From positions 1-38,398 of the forward strand of contig DASZNF010000018.1 in assembly GCA_035551355.1 (NCBI GenBank): DNA of 38,398 nucleotides, given 5' to 3'. A program made the position numbers and the translations under genes. The stretch comes from DATATV01 sp035551355. Lineage in GTDB: Bacteria; Actinomycetota; Actinomycetes; Mycobacteriales; Pseudonocardiaceae. The notes beneath the pieces are model-generated. The model did no database searches. It had not been told where the DNA came from and saw only the letters and a list, made by a program, of their open reading frames with translations. Positions 15,799-25,590 of the stretch are shown here, piece by piece. The stretch's first letter is position 1; every line of letters starts with the position of its first letter.

Positions 15799-17013
15799 AT
15801 GCTGCGAGTCGGCCTCACCGGGGGCATTGGATCGGGTAAGTCGACGGTCGCGGGGCGGCTGGCCGAGCATGGGGCGGTGGTGATCGACGCCGACCGGGTG
15901 GCCCGGGAGGTGGTCGAGCCGGGCACCGAGGGGCTGGCCGCGGTGGCCGCCGAGTTCGGCGACGGGGTCCTGGCCGCGGACGGCTCGCTGGACCGGGCCG
16001 CGCTGGCCGAGCGGGTGTTCGCCGAGGAGAGCGCCCGCAAACGGTTGAACGCCATCGTGCATCCGTTGATCGGGAAGCGCACCGCCGAGCTGGTCGCGGC
16101 GGCCACCGCCGCGGCCGAGGACGCGATCATCGTGCACGACGTGCCGCTGCTGGTGGAGGGCGGGATGGCGCCGCTGTACCACCTCGCGGTGGTGGTGGAC
16201 GCCCCGGCCGAGCAGCGGATCGCCCGGCTGGTCGGCACCCGGGGCATGGCCGAGGCCGACGCCCGGGCCCGGATCGCCGCCCAGGCCGACGACGCGGCCC
16301 GCCGCGCCGCGGCCGACCTGTGGCTGGACAACTCCGGCTCCGCGGACCAGATCCTGGCCGTCGCCGATGCGCTGTGGGCCGACCGGCTGGTGCCGTTCGA
16401 GGCCAATGTGCGGCTGCGCCGGTATTCCGACCGCGGCGGGCCCCGGCTGGTGCCGCCTGATGACACCTGGCCGGAGCAGGCCCGGCGGTTGGCCGCCCGG
16501 GTCACGGTGGCGGCGGGCGAGCGTGGGTTGCGGGTGGACCACATCGGGTCCACCTCGGTGCCCGGCCTGCCGGCCAAGGACGTGCTGGATCTCCAACTCG
16601 GCGTGGCCAGCCTGGCCGACGCCGACGCGCTGGCCGAACCGCTGGCCGCCGCGGGCTTCCCGGTCGTGTCCGAGCTGAGGACCGACAGCCCGCACCCGGC
16701 CGACACCGATCCGGCCGGCTGGCACAAGCGGGTGCACTGTTCGGCCGATCCGGTCCGCTGGGCCAATGTGCACCTGCGGGTCCTCGACTCGCCCGGCTGG
16801 CGCCACCCGCTGGCCTTCCGCGACTGGCTGCGGGCCAACCCCACCGAACGCGACGACTACGCGGCCATGAAGCAACAGGTCGCGGCCACGCACGCGAACC
16901 GGTCCATCCGGGAATACGCGCAGGGCAAGGAAACCTGGTTCGACGCGGCCCACGACCGGCTGGACGCCTGGATCGAGCGCACCGGCTGGACCCCGCCGCC
17001 CGCGGACCGCTGA
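15799..17013 (+). CDS. coaE: Dephospho-CoA kinase fused to a GrpB/UPF0157 domain
   Basis: The N-terminal 200 residues are dephospho-CoA kinase, the last step of coenzyme A synthesis: P-loop GGIGSGKST (8-16), VIDADRVAREVV, NAIVHPLI and VHDVPLLVEGG. From about residue 220 a second domain of the GrpB/UPF0157 nucleotidyltransferase-like family follows, with DHIGSTSVPGLPAKDVLDLQ and VHLRV motifs. The total of 404 residues matches the two-domain CoaE of Mycobacterium; most bacterial CoaE proteins stop near 200. The role of the second domain is not established. Only 24 nt separate it from the lipoprotein gene, and a leaderless -10 marks the ATG. A bidirectional terminator follows. Confidence 0.96.
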   Translation: MLRVGLTGGIGSGKSTVAGRLAEHGAVVIDADRVAREVVEPGTEGLAAVAAEFGDGVLAADGSLDRAALAERVFAEESARKRLNAIVHPLIGKRTAELVAAATAAAEDAIIVHDVPLLVEGGMAPLYHLAVVVDAPAEQRIARLVGTRGMAEADARARIAAQADDAARRAAADLWLDNSGSADQILAVADALWADRLVPFEANVRLRRYSDRGGPRLVPPDDTWPEQARRLAARVTVAAGERGLRVDHIGSTSVPGLPAKDVLDLQLGVASLADADALAEPLAAAGFPVVSELRTDSPHPADTDPAGWHKRVHCSADPVRWANVHLRVLDSPGWRHPLAFRDWLRANPTERDDYAAMKQQVAATHANRSIREYAQGKETWFDAAHDRLDAWIERTGWTPPPADR

Positions 17014-17091
17014 CCCGCCCGAAGCGATCTCCGCCGGCCGCGGAAATCCGAGCCATCCGAAGGAATCCGGCGAGCCGACTGTCCACAAACG

Positions 17092-17129
17092 ACCGATGGG
17101 GTGACCGGTTTCCCGGTCACCCCATCGGT
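17092..17129. terminator. Bidirectional terminator between coaE and emb
   Basis: A perfect 17-bp stem (17092-17108 with 17113-17129) has a 4-nt loop and is followed on the plus strand by TTTTG. Read from the other strand the same hairpin is followed by GTTTGTGG. It sits between two converging genes and should stop both transcripts. Confidence 0.9.
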
Positions 17130-17139
17130 TTTGGGCGGG

Positions 17140-20100
17140 TCAGCTGTTGTTGTCGAGTGTCACCGGAGCGGTGCCCGGCCCGCTGTTGGTCGGCGGTTCG
17201 GCCGGCGCGGTTTCCGGTTTGCTGTTCGCGCCCGGCGAGTACAAACCCGAGTGCGTGACATGGGTGACCTGCTCCGCGGCCGACGCCGGCAGGCCGTTGG
17301 GCTCGTCCGGGATCAGCTGGTAGAGCGTGCCCACGTCCCGGTTGAGGTCGCTCATCAGGTACGAGGGCAGCACCCGGGCGCTCTGCGCCGCGTCGATCCA
17401 GCCCAGCGGTCCGCCGAAGTCCGGGCCGGACCACTGCGCGCCCGCGTCCTGAATGGACTCGCCGGCCGAGTACCAGTACTCGGGCAGCTCGGAGATGCCG
17501 TCACTGGTGTTGAACGGCCGCAGGCACGGGTAGCCCTGGGCCGAGGTCCACTCCACGAACGTCGGACTCTGCCCGATCATTTTGGTCATGTTGACCAGTG
17601 TGGGCAGCCGCGGCGCGCTCACCCCGAGCCAGGAGTCCGAGTCGGCGGTCAGCTTCGAGGTCGCCACCAGCCGCACCGCACCGGCCTGCTTGGCCTGCGC
17701 GGACAGCGGCAGCTTCAGCTCGTGCCAGTACGGCGTGGCCACCGTGGGGAAGCCACTGACCGCGGGCTGGCTGAACGACTGGCTGACACCCGGCGCGAAG
17801 CCACCGGAGGCGCCCGCGGACTGGCCGCCGTACTCCGCGGTCAGCGACGTGTTCGGCCCCAGCGTGCCGTACACGTCCACCACCAGCATGGCGTCGTTGT
17901 TCTTGGCCCGGGCCGGCAGCGGGTACCAGCCGGTGGTCAGCGAGGACCCGGAGGCCGCTCCGAGGTTGCCCCAGGCGGGCACCTCGTCCGGCCCGCTGCC
18001 GAACTTCGGCAGCCAGATCCGCTGGTTGGCGTTGACATCCGAGTCGGCCGGGAAACCGTTGAACTTGTAGCCGGTTCCGGAGGCATGGCCGGTCGTGGTC
18101 AGGATGTCGGCCAGCGGGTTGGTCTCCACCGAGGTGTAGTCCGACACCCCGCAGCTCCTGCCCACCAGCTGGGCCGCGTCGTCCCGGCCGATGCTGTAGC
18201 CCGCGCCCTGCTTGTCGATCACCTTCGCGAAGTTGGCCACCTCGGCGACCACCAGCAGCGCGCACACCACGGCCAGCGGCGCGGAGCCGAAGCCGAGCAT
18301 GCGTCGCCGGTTGACCACCGCCTCGGGTGGCTGTGGACCGCGGAGATGCTCGATCCCGGCCACCACAAGGGCCAGCGCGGCCAGGACCAGGATCAGCGAG
18401 CCGACCTTGTGCCCCTTGATCACCGGCGCGATCTGGGTCCACGGCGAACCCCAGTTGCCGTAGTAGAACCACGAGTTCGGCCCGGTGAAGGCCAGCGCGG
18501 TGACGATCAGCAGCCCGGCGGTGAACAGCGCCCGGTTGCGCCGGGAGCGCAGCACCGACGCCCCGGTGGCCAGCGCGGTGAGCGCGGCCATGGAGCCGCC
18601 GAACGCGGCGAACGCGCCGAAGTGGTGGGTCCACTTGGTCGGGGTCAGTGCCAGCACCGCGAAGGACAGGATGGTGGTGCCGATCAGCCGCCGGCTCGGG
18701 CCGAGCGCCGCGCCCGGGATCTTGCCCCGGCGCAGCAGCACCACCAGCGAGGTGACCAGGCACAGGATGATCAGCAGCACCGGGAACCGGCGTTCCAGCG
18801 AGCCATCCGGGGCCATGCTGAACAGGAACTCGTACCGGTCGGTCTCCTGGTACCAGCTCTCCGCCGGGCCGATGCCCTCGCGGACCTGCGTGGAGTCCAG
18901 CACCGAGCGGATGGTCTGGTTGCTGAACACGGCCAGCAGCACGATGGTGCCCGCCGCGGTGAGCGGGGCCAGCGTGGCGATCCAGCCGAACCGCTTGAAG
19001 CGCTCGTTCAGCAGGGCCAGCAACGGCCGGGCCGAGGCCAGCAACGGCGCCAGCGCGATCAGACCGGTCGGGGTGGCGGCCACGGCGAACGCGGCGCAGA
19101 ACAGCGCGCCGGCGCCGGGCAGCAGCCGCTTGGCCGCGATGCACCGCTCCACCAGGCACATCGACAGCAGCGTCCAGAGCACCACCACCGACTCCGGGCG
19201 CAGGCCGTTGTCGTAGGGCAGCCAGAAGGCCAGGAACGCCCCGGCGGCGGCCCAGCTGGCGGCCCGGCTGCGGCGCACCGCCGTGCCCAGCCGGGGCAAT
19301 GCCTCCCGGCTGATCAGCAGCCAGCTGCAGGTGCCCATCAGCAACGCGGGCAGCCGCGTCCACGGGGTCAGCGTGCTGACCTTCACCCACCGGGCGTACA
19401 GCTCGTAGAACCAGCCGAACGGCGCTTCCGGCGTGTTGAACCAGCGGTAGATGTTGCCGATGTAGCCGTTGGCGGCCTCGTCGCGGGCCATGGTGAGGAT
19501 GTAGCCGTCGTCGGAGGTGCCCGCGCCGATCAGCCACCACACCAGCAGCACGGCGAACACCGTGACGTCCAGCACGGTCGGCCGCCACCACCGCCTCGGC
19601 GCCAGCCGCAGCCGCCGGCCGGTGGCCTTGAGGTCCAGCCCGTGCAGGGCGATGATCGCGCCGACCAGGCACAGCGTGGCCAGGGCCATCACGGCGACCT
19701 TGAGCGCGGTCGCGGCGGTCTGGTACCGGGTGTCGGGTTTGATGTCCACGCTCAGCCCGTTGGTCACGTCCCGGCCGCTGACCACGTCGGAGTAGATGCC
19801 GACCACCTGCGGGCGCAGGTCGCCGCCCTCGTTGAACACGGTCCTTCCGGCCACCGAGACGGTGGTGGCAGCACCGTCGGAGTGCACGGCCAGCGCGCAC
19901 CCCGGGCCCCCGGCGGGCAGCGTGGTGGTCACCAGTTTGCGGCTACCGTCGGTGACCCCGACCTGGCCGTTGTTCACCGCGACCGACAGGCCGGTCTGCC
20001 CGGCGTAGGTCGAGCCGGGCGGCACGGTGGCCACCAGCACGCCGGAACCGAGGCTGCTGGCGGTGGCGCACGGGATGGTCGCGTCCAGCGAGATGGGCTG

Positions 20101-20337
20101 GTCACCGGTGAGCGCGGCGTTCACCGCGCGGGTGCCCTGCGCGGTGGGCCAGCGCAGGTCGACCTGGTCGTGCACGACCGGCAGGAAGGGCACGGAAAGT
20201 GCCAGCAGGGTGCCGACCACACCCAGTGCGGCCGCCCATCTGCGTAGCCAGCGGGCCCGGCCGTTGTCGGGACTGTCGGTCGGCTCTGGTTCGTCCATGT
20301 GCGCTTTGGTGGTCGCCTTCTCGCCGGTATCGAGCAC
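17140..20337 (-). CDS. emb: Emb-family arabinosyltransferase (GT53)
   Basis: This 1065-residue membrane glycosyltransferase uses decaprenyl-phospho-arabinose to build cell-wall arabinan (arabinogalactan or lipoarabinomannan). After one N-terminal helix comes an extracytoplasmic domain (about 55-205), then a multi-helix GT-C core. The core holds GTSDDGYILTMARDEA, with the catalytic acidic pair D276/D277 and Met283 aligning with M. tuberculosis EmbB Met306. FRWF-like YRWFNTPEAPFGW, NGLRPES and TPTKWTHHFG follow. The C-terminal part (about 700-1065) is extracytoplasmic and carbohydrate-binding-like. The GTG at 20337 was chosen because a leaderless TAAGGT sits 6 nt upstream; ATG 20298 is an alternative. 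It stands alone here, not in an embCAB cluster. Confidence 0.93.
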   Translation of the reverse strand: MLDTGEKATTKAHMDEPEPTDSPDNGRARWLRRWAAALGVVGTLLALSVPFLPVVHDQVDLRWPTAQGTRAVNAALTGDQPISLDATIPCATASSLGSGVLVATVPPGSTYAGQTGLSVAVNNGQVGVTDGSRKLVTTTLPAGGPGCALAVHSDGAATTVSVAGRTVFNEGGDLRPQVVGIYSDVVSGRDVTNGLSVDIKPDTRYQTAATALKVAVMALATLCLVGAIIALHGLDLKATGRRLRLAPRRWWRPTVLDVTVFAVLLVWWLIGAGTSDDGYILTMARDEAANGYIGNIYRWFNTPEAPFGWFYELYARWVKVSTLTPWTRLPALLMGTCSWLLISREALPRLGTAVRRSRAASWAAAGAFLAFWLPYDNGLRPESVVVLWTLLSMCLVERCIAAKRLLPGAGALFCAAFAVAATPTGLIALAPLLASARPLLALLNERFKRFGWIATLAPLTAAGTIVLLAVFSNQTIRSVLDSTQVREGIGPAESWYQETDRYEFLFSMAPDGSLERRFPVLLIILCLVTSLVVLLRRGKIPGAALGPSRRLIGTTILSFAVLALTPTKWTHHFGAFAAFGGSMAALTALATGASVLRSRRNRALFTAGLLIVTALAFTGPNSWFYYGNWGSPWTQIAPVIKGHKVGSLILVLAALALVVAGIEHLRGPQPPEAVVNRRRMLGFGSAPLAVVCALLVVAEVANFAKVIDKQGAGYSIGRDDAAQLVGRSCGVSDYTSVETNPLADILTTTGHASGTGYKFNGFPADSDVNANQRIWLPKFGSGPDEVPAWGNLGAASGSSLTTGWYPLPARAKNNDAMLVVDVYGTLGPNTSLTAEYGGQSAGASGGFAPGVSQSFSQPAVSGFPTVATPYWHELKLPLSAQAKQAGAVRLVATSKLTADSDSWLGVSAPRLPTLVNMTKMIGQSPTFVEWTSAQGYPCLRPFNTSDGISELPEYWYSAGESIQDAGAQWSGPDFGGPLGWIDAAQSARVLPSYLMSDLNRDVGTLYQLIPDEPNGLPASAAEQVTHVTHSGLYSPGANSKPETAPAEPPTNSGPGTAPVTLDNNS

Positions 20338-20343
20338 GCCTGG

Positions 20344-20349
20344 ACCTTA
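20344..20349 (-). promoter_or_regulatory. Leaderless -10 element (emb)
   Basis: On the minus strand TAAGGT is followed by CCAGGC and the GTG at 20337, supporting the longer of two possible emb starts. Confidence 0.5.
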
Positions 20350-20385
20350 GTGGCCCTGTGTTTCGCCTCTGAGAGGGCTGTGGGG

Positions 20386-21135
20386 TTACCCGGCGCGCAG
20401 CACGAATATTCCCCAGCCCAGGTACCGGCGGACGTACTCCAGATGACCACGCCGTGACTCGCTGAGGAAGGCGCGCAACGCGCCGACGTCGGGATCGTCG
20501 GGGTGCGCGCGGATCCAGTCACTCAGCGTGCGCCATTGCGCGGCGGCGTACCGGTCCCAGCTGTCCCCGTCGGCCAGCACCATTTCGATGAGTTCGCAAT
20601 CGGCGTTGGCGAACCGGTGATTGGTGCCGGCCAGCGAGGTGTATTCGTCCCGTTCGATGCCCAGCACGGTGTATGCCTGCTCCGGTGGCTCGTCGATCCA
20701 GTACGGCTCGCCGACCAGTAGCAGCCCGTCCGGTCCGGACAGTGCCGGCTTCATCAGTTCGAGGGTGCCGGTCAGGCCGCCGCCGATCCAGGTGGCGCCG
20801 ATGCAGGACACCAGGTCGAAACCGACGCTGTCGACCGGGACCTCGCCCGCGTCGCCCTGCGCGAAATCCACCCGGTCGGCGACGCCGAATTCACTCGCCC
20901 GGGCTCGTGCCGCGTCCAGGAACACCGAGCTGATGTCCACGCCGAGCCCGACGATGCCGTGCTGCCGGGCGAACTGGCAGAGCATCTCGCCCTTGCCGCA
21001 GGCCAGATCCAGCATCCGCTGCCCGGCCACCGGCCGGCACGCCTCGCCGACCAGGTTCAGCTTGTCCGGGGTGATCGGGTTGAGAATGCGCTGCTCGGAT
21101 TCGGCGATCTCGTGCAGGCGTAGCTCGGTCGGCAT
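20386..21135 (-). CDS. Class I SAM-dependent methyltransferase
   Basis: This 249-residue protein has motif I RMLDLACGKGEMLCQFA, motif II GLGVDISSVFL, and FAQGDAGEVP and FDLVSCIGATWIGGG further on. It belongs to the cytosolic small-molecule methyltransferases; substrate unknown. The C-terminal region has aromatic residues (YWIDEPPEQAY, WDRYAAAQWR) that may shape the acceptor pocket. The ATG at 21135 is fixed by TACACT plus 6 nt, a leaderless promoter, so it can be expressed apart from the DUF402 genes upstream. It lies 48 nt before the emb start region, same strand. Confidence 0.88.
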   Translation of the reverse strand: MPTELRLHEIAESEQRILNPITPDKLNLVGEACRPVAGQRMLDLACGKGEMLCQFARQHGIVGLGVDISSVFLDAARARASEFGVADRVDFAQGDAGEVPVDSVGFDLVSCIGATWIGGGLTGTLELMKPALSGPDGLLLVGEPYWIDEPPEQAYTVLGIERDEYTSLAGTNHRFANADCELIEMVLADGDSWDRYAAAQWRTLSDWIRAHPDDPDVGALRAFLSESRRGHLEYVRRYLGWGIFVLRAG

Positions 21136-21141
21136 CCGGGC

Positions 21142-21147
21142 AGTGTA
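21142..21147 (-). promoter_or_regulatory. Leaderless -10 element (methyltransferase)
   Basis: TACACT on the minus strand, then GCCCGG and the ATG at 21135. No ribosome binding site is present. Confidence 0.55.
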
Positions 21148-21181
21148 AGGATTCCGTTTACCCGGCCTGGGCCCGCGCTGC

Positions 21182-21700
21182 TCACAGCGGCGGCCAGGGC
21201 GTGTAGATCCGCTGGTAGGTGAGCCATTGGCCGATGTCGTGGTAGCAGCGGGACAACTCCTCCAGCGACCGGTGCACGGTGGACAGCGCCTGGTCGGCGT
21301 GGTCGGGCCGGATCACCCCGCCGGCCACCGCGGCCGCGAACTCCTCCGAGCCGATGATCCGGGCCGAGGTGCCGCCCGGCACGGACAGGCCCAGCAGCAG
21401 GTCGGTGGTGCGCCACGAACGGGTGTCGCGCTGCACCCGGACGGCGGTGAGGGTGCCGCCCTCGGCGCGGGCGTGCCGGGACCGGGAGCGGTGGTGGGTC
21501 AGTCGCACGCCGAGCTCGGGAATGAGCCAGGTGGCCACGCCGTCCACGAACGGGTCGTCCACGGTCGGGCATTCCATCCGCAGACCCCAGGGTTCGACCT
21601 GACAGAAAGTCAGTCGCGTGGACAACCCGGATGAGTAGTTGCGTTCCGCCGTGAAGGTATCGACGGTGTCAACCAATTGGAGCGTGATAGCCGGGCCCAC
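21182..21700 (-). CDS. DUF402-family protein, divergent copy
   Basis: This 172-residue protein resembles DUF402 proteins (FomD-like nucleotide or phosphonate-nucleotide hydrolases) and is a paralogue of its upstream neighbour: TWLIPELGVRL matches SWLLPELNLRI, and SWRTTDLLLGLS matches TWRSVDLYLDIV. The copy has lost acidic residues kept in the neighbour: DLYLDIV is DLLLGLS, and VLDSDEM is IIGSEEF. These acids likely bind metal in the family, so this copy may be inactive or altered. GTG 21700 follows TACTCT by 7 nt, suggesting its own leaderless transcript. An AT-centred dyad lies 46-67 bases upstream. Confidence 0.75.
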   Translation of the reverse strand: MGPAITLQLVDTVDTFTAERNYSSGLSTRLTFCQVEPWGLRMECPTVDDPFVDGVATWLIPELGVRLTHHRSRSRHARAEGGTLTAVRVQRDTRSWRTTDLLLGLSVPGGTSARIIGSEEFAAAVAGGVIRPDHADQALSTVHRSLEELSRCYHDIGQWLTYQRIYTPWPPL

Positions 21701-21707
21701 CAGACTG

Positions 21708-21713
21708 AGAGTA
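21708..21713 (-). promoter_or_regulatory. Leaderless -10 element (divergent DUF402 gene)
   Basis: TACTCT on the minus strand is followed by 7 nt and the GTG at 21700. Confidence 0.5.
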
Positions 21714-21745
21714 GCGGCGTATGCGCACGTGGTGACCCCTGCGCC

Positions 21746-21767
21746 CGATTCGTTATATATCGAATCG
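21746..21767. promoter_or_regulatory. AT-centred dyad, possible operator
   Basis: CGATTCG (21746-21752) and CGAATCG (21761-21767) are exact inverted repeats around TTATATAT, which holds a TATATA core. Such a symmetric, AT-rich 22-mer is conspicuous in this GC-rich sequence. It lies between the two DUF402 genes, upstream of the -10 of the second, where an activator or repressor dimer could bind. Confidence 0.55.
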
Positions 21768-21805
21768 GACTCGATGACGTAACGATGGTATTGCGGGAAA
21801 GTGTC

Positions 21806-22375
21806 CTAGCGTCGCAGCCAGGACAGTCGGATATTCCGCTCCGCCAACCACTTGTCCAGGTGGTATCCGTGCCGGGCCAGACCGTTGGTGGCGTGGAAGG
21901 CGGTCTCCAGCGCGCACTGCCCGGTGGCCCGGTCGACCAGTCCGGAATCGACGGCCGCGACCATCTCGTCGGAGTCCAGCACGTCCAGTCCGCGACCGGT
22001 GCGCAGCACGATGTCCAGGTACAGGTCCACGCTGCGCCAGGTGCTGCCGTGCTGGTCGACCAGGGCGATGTCGATGTAGAAGTCCTGGTCGCGCTCGTGG
22101 CCGGGGTGGAAGTGCCAGTCGCTGATGCGCAGGTTCAACTCGGGCAGAAGCCACGATTCCAGGTAGCACATCCGCGGGTGGTTGACCACCGGGCGAGCCA
22201 GATAAAGACCGAACGGTTCGAGCCGATAACGATCGACCTCGCGGACGAATCCCTTCGGGTCGGTGTTCGTCATCTCCCGCAGATCGAATGTCTCGATCTT
22301 GGGCGGGTGGATCGGCGGCACGACGGGGGCTTCGGCAGCGCGCTGCGGTGGCAGCAGGAACGGACCTGCGGTCAT
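21806..22375 (-). CDS. DUF402-family protein (FomD-like hydrolase)
   Basis: This 189-residue protein has the full DUF402 pattern: RYRLEPFGLYLARPV, SWLLPELNLRISDWHFHPG, DIALVDQHGSTWRSVDLYLDIV, VLDSDEM, and ALETAFHATNGLARHGYHLDKWL. Characterised relatives are FomD, a CMP-phosphonate hydrolase, and metal-dependent nucleoside diphosphatases, so a cytosolic phosphohydrolase is likely; the natural substrate is unknown. A proline-rich N-terminus of about 25 residues precedes the domain. ATG 22375 follows an AAAGGCAGGA stretch. It is divergent from uvrB, and mycobacteria have a minus-strand conserved gene at this place. Confidence 0.85.
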   Translation of the reverse strand: MTAGPFLLPPQRAAEAPVVPPIHPPKIETFDLREMTNTDPKGFVREVDRYRLEPFGLYLARPVVNHPRMCYLESWLLPELNLRISDWHFHPGHERDQDFYIDIALVDQHGSTWRSVDLYLDIVLRTGRGLDVLDSDEMVAAVDSGLVDRATGQCALETAFHATNGLARHGYHLDKWLAERNIRLSWLRR

Positions 22376-22411
22376 CTCGCCATCCTGCCTTTCGTCATCG
22401 CTCTTCGCATT

Positions 22412-22436
22412 GCCCGATCGGGTGTCACTCGAATGG
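22412..22436. repeat. Second copy of the palindromic repeat pair
   Basis: GCCCGATCGGGTG (22412-22424) matches 6990-7002 exactly, and TCACTCGAATGG (22425-22436) resembles TCACCCGAACGG (6959-6970). The order of the two parts is swapped relative to the first site. It lies in the DUF402-uvrB gap. Confidence 0.45.
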
Positions 22437-22564
22437 ATTAATGCGTCCTGTTATCCACGATAGGCCGGTTTCCCCAGCTTGGCGACTGATCGTTTGCCCA
22501 GGTCGCCCCGAATGGCCGCGTCACTCTGGGTAGCGGCTGGTATGGCAGTTCGCGGGCCCGACAT

Positions 22565-22587
22565 CTGTCGGTGCGCCGGATTACCCT
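22565..22587 (+). promoter_or_regulatory. uvrB promoter: RecA-independent damage (PafBC-type) motif with leaderless -10
   Basis: CTGTCGGTG (22565-22573), eight bases, then TACCCT (22582-22587) matches TTGTCRGTG-N8-TAnnnT except at the first, weakly conserved base. The GTG at 22595 follows 7 nt after the -10 with no ribosome binding site. It is the same arrangement as at polA. Regulation is inferred from the motif. Confidence 0.75.
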
Positions 22588-22594
22588 CGTTGCC

Positions 22595-24763
<2,169 letters not shown>

Positions 24764-24779
24764 CCGCCCAGGCGTCGCA

Positions 24780-24785
24780 TAAAGT
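24780..24785 (+). promoter_or_regulatory. Possible -10 element for the SMI1/KNR4-like gene
   Basis: TAAAGT (within CATAAAGT) lies 56 nt before the ATG at 24842, in the gap after uvrB. No matching -35 is clear. Confidence 0.3.
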
Positions 24786-24841
24786 CGGGCCCGGCCGCGT
24801 GCGGCCGCGGACCGACCTACTCCTGCCCGAGGGGAACACAC

Positions 24842-25471
24842 ATGATCGGCGCGAAGCTGGAGGACCTGCTGAGCCGCGCCCGGGGCGCGCTCGGCCCGGC
24901 TATCGAGCTGGACTTCGGCCTGGACAGCGGCCCGCTGTGGGAGTTAGCCATGTTGCTGACCGCCCGCAACGGGTTCTTCGCGTTCAACGCGGGCGTGCAG
25001 ATCTACCACGCCGGTGACCAGGGGTTGGGGCCCGAGCTGGTCACCTGGAACGAGGACGAGCTGTGGAAGGACTCCTACCACGGCCTTGCCGATGACTACT
25101 TCTGTTTCGGCCAGGACATCTTCGGCGTCCAGTTCGCCATCCACGACAACGCCGAAGTCGTCACCTTCGACCCGGAGACCGCCCGGATCACCCGGGTCGG
25201 CGACACCCTGGAGTCCTGGGCCGAGTGGCTGCTGGCCGATCCGGACGTGCGCGGCGCGGCCACCTTCGCCCGGGCCTACCAGGACGCGAACGGCGAGCTG
25301 AACCCCGAGCAGCGGCTGCTGCCGGTCCGGTTCTTCGTGGGCGGCGGAAACTACGACTTCAGCAACTTCACCGTGCGGGAGGCGGCCGAGGCGATGCGCG
25401 TGCGCGGCCCGATCGCGCAGCAGGTGCACAGCCTGCCCGAGGGCACCAAGGTCCGGTTCTCCACGTCCTGA
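24842..25471 (+). CDS. SMI1/KNR4-like (SUKH superfamily) protein
   Basis: This 209-residue acidic protein has NGFFAFNAGVQIYHAG, LWKDSYHGLADDYFCFGQDIFG and FDPETARITRVGDTLESWAEWL. This is the pattern of SMI1/KNR4 (SUKH) domains, where a compact cytosolic domain binds protein partners. SUKH proteins often serve as immunity proteins to secreted nucleases, but no toxin is adjacent here, so the role is open. ATG 24842 follows GAGGGGAAC. It lies 78 nt after uvrB and may have its own promoter. The family assignment rests on motif resemblance only. Confidence 0.6.
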   Translation: MIGAKLEDLLSRARGALGPAIELDFGLDSGPLWELAMLLTARNGFFAFNAGVQIYHAGDQGLGPELVTWNEDELWKDSYHGLADDYFCFGQDIFGVQFAIHDNAEVVTFDPETARITRVGDTLESWAEWLLADPDVRGAATFARAYQDANGELNPEQRLLPVRFFVGGGNYDFSNFTVREAAEAMRVRGPIAQQVHSLPEGTKVRFSTS

Positions 25472-25590
25472 TCTCGCTCCGACCCGATGATCCACCGAGC
25501 CCGGCCACCGCGTAGGGTGCGCCGGGCGTCGCTGTCTGTGCGGCGGCGGTGTGTTTCCTGTGCCGTCTATGGGGATCAGGGGTTGTCGCT

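Noticed and set aside
17101..20247. 1048-codon plus-strand open frame antisense to emb
   Set aside because: Low-complexity Arg/Gly/Gln/Pro composition and no family match; a GC-bias shadow of the arabinosyltransferase gene.
22451..22459. Near DnaA box (TTATCCACG)
   Set aside because: A single degenerate copy with no cluster and no replication genes nearby; expected by chance.
22571..22594. Upstream GTG start for uvrB
   Set aside because: It lies within the proposed promoter, and the protein family begins at the downstream GTG (MAFATE).
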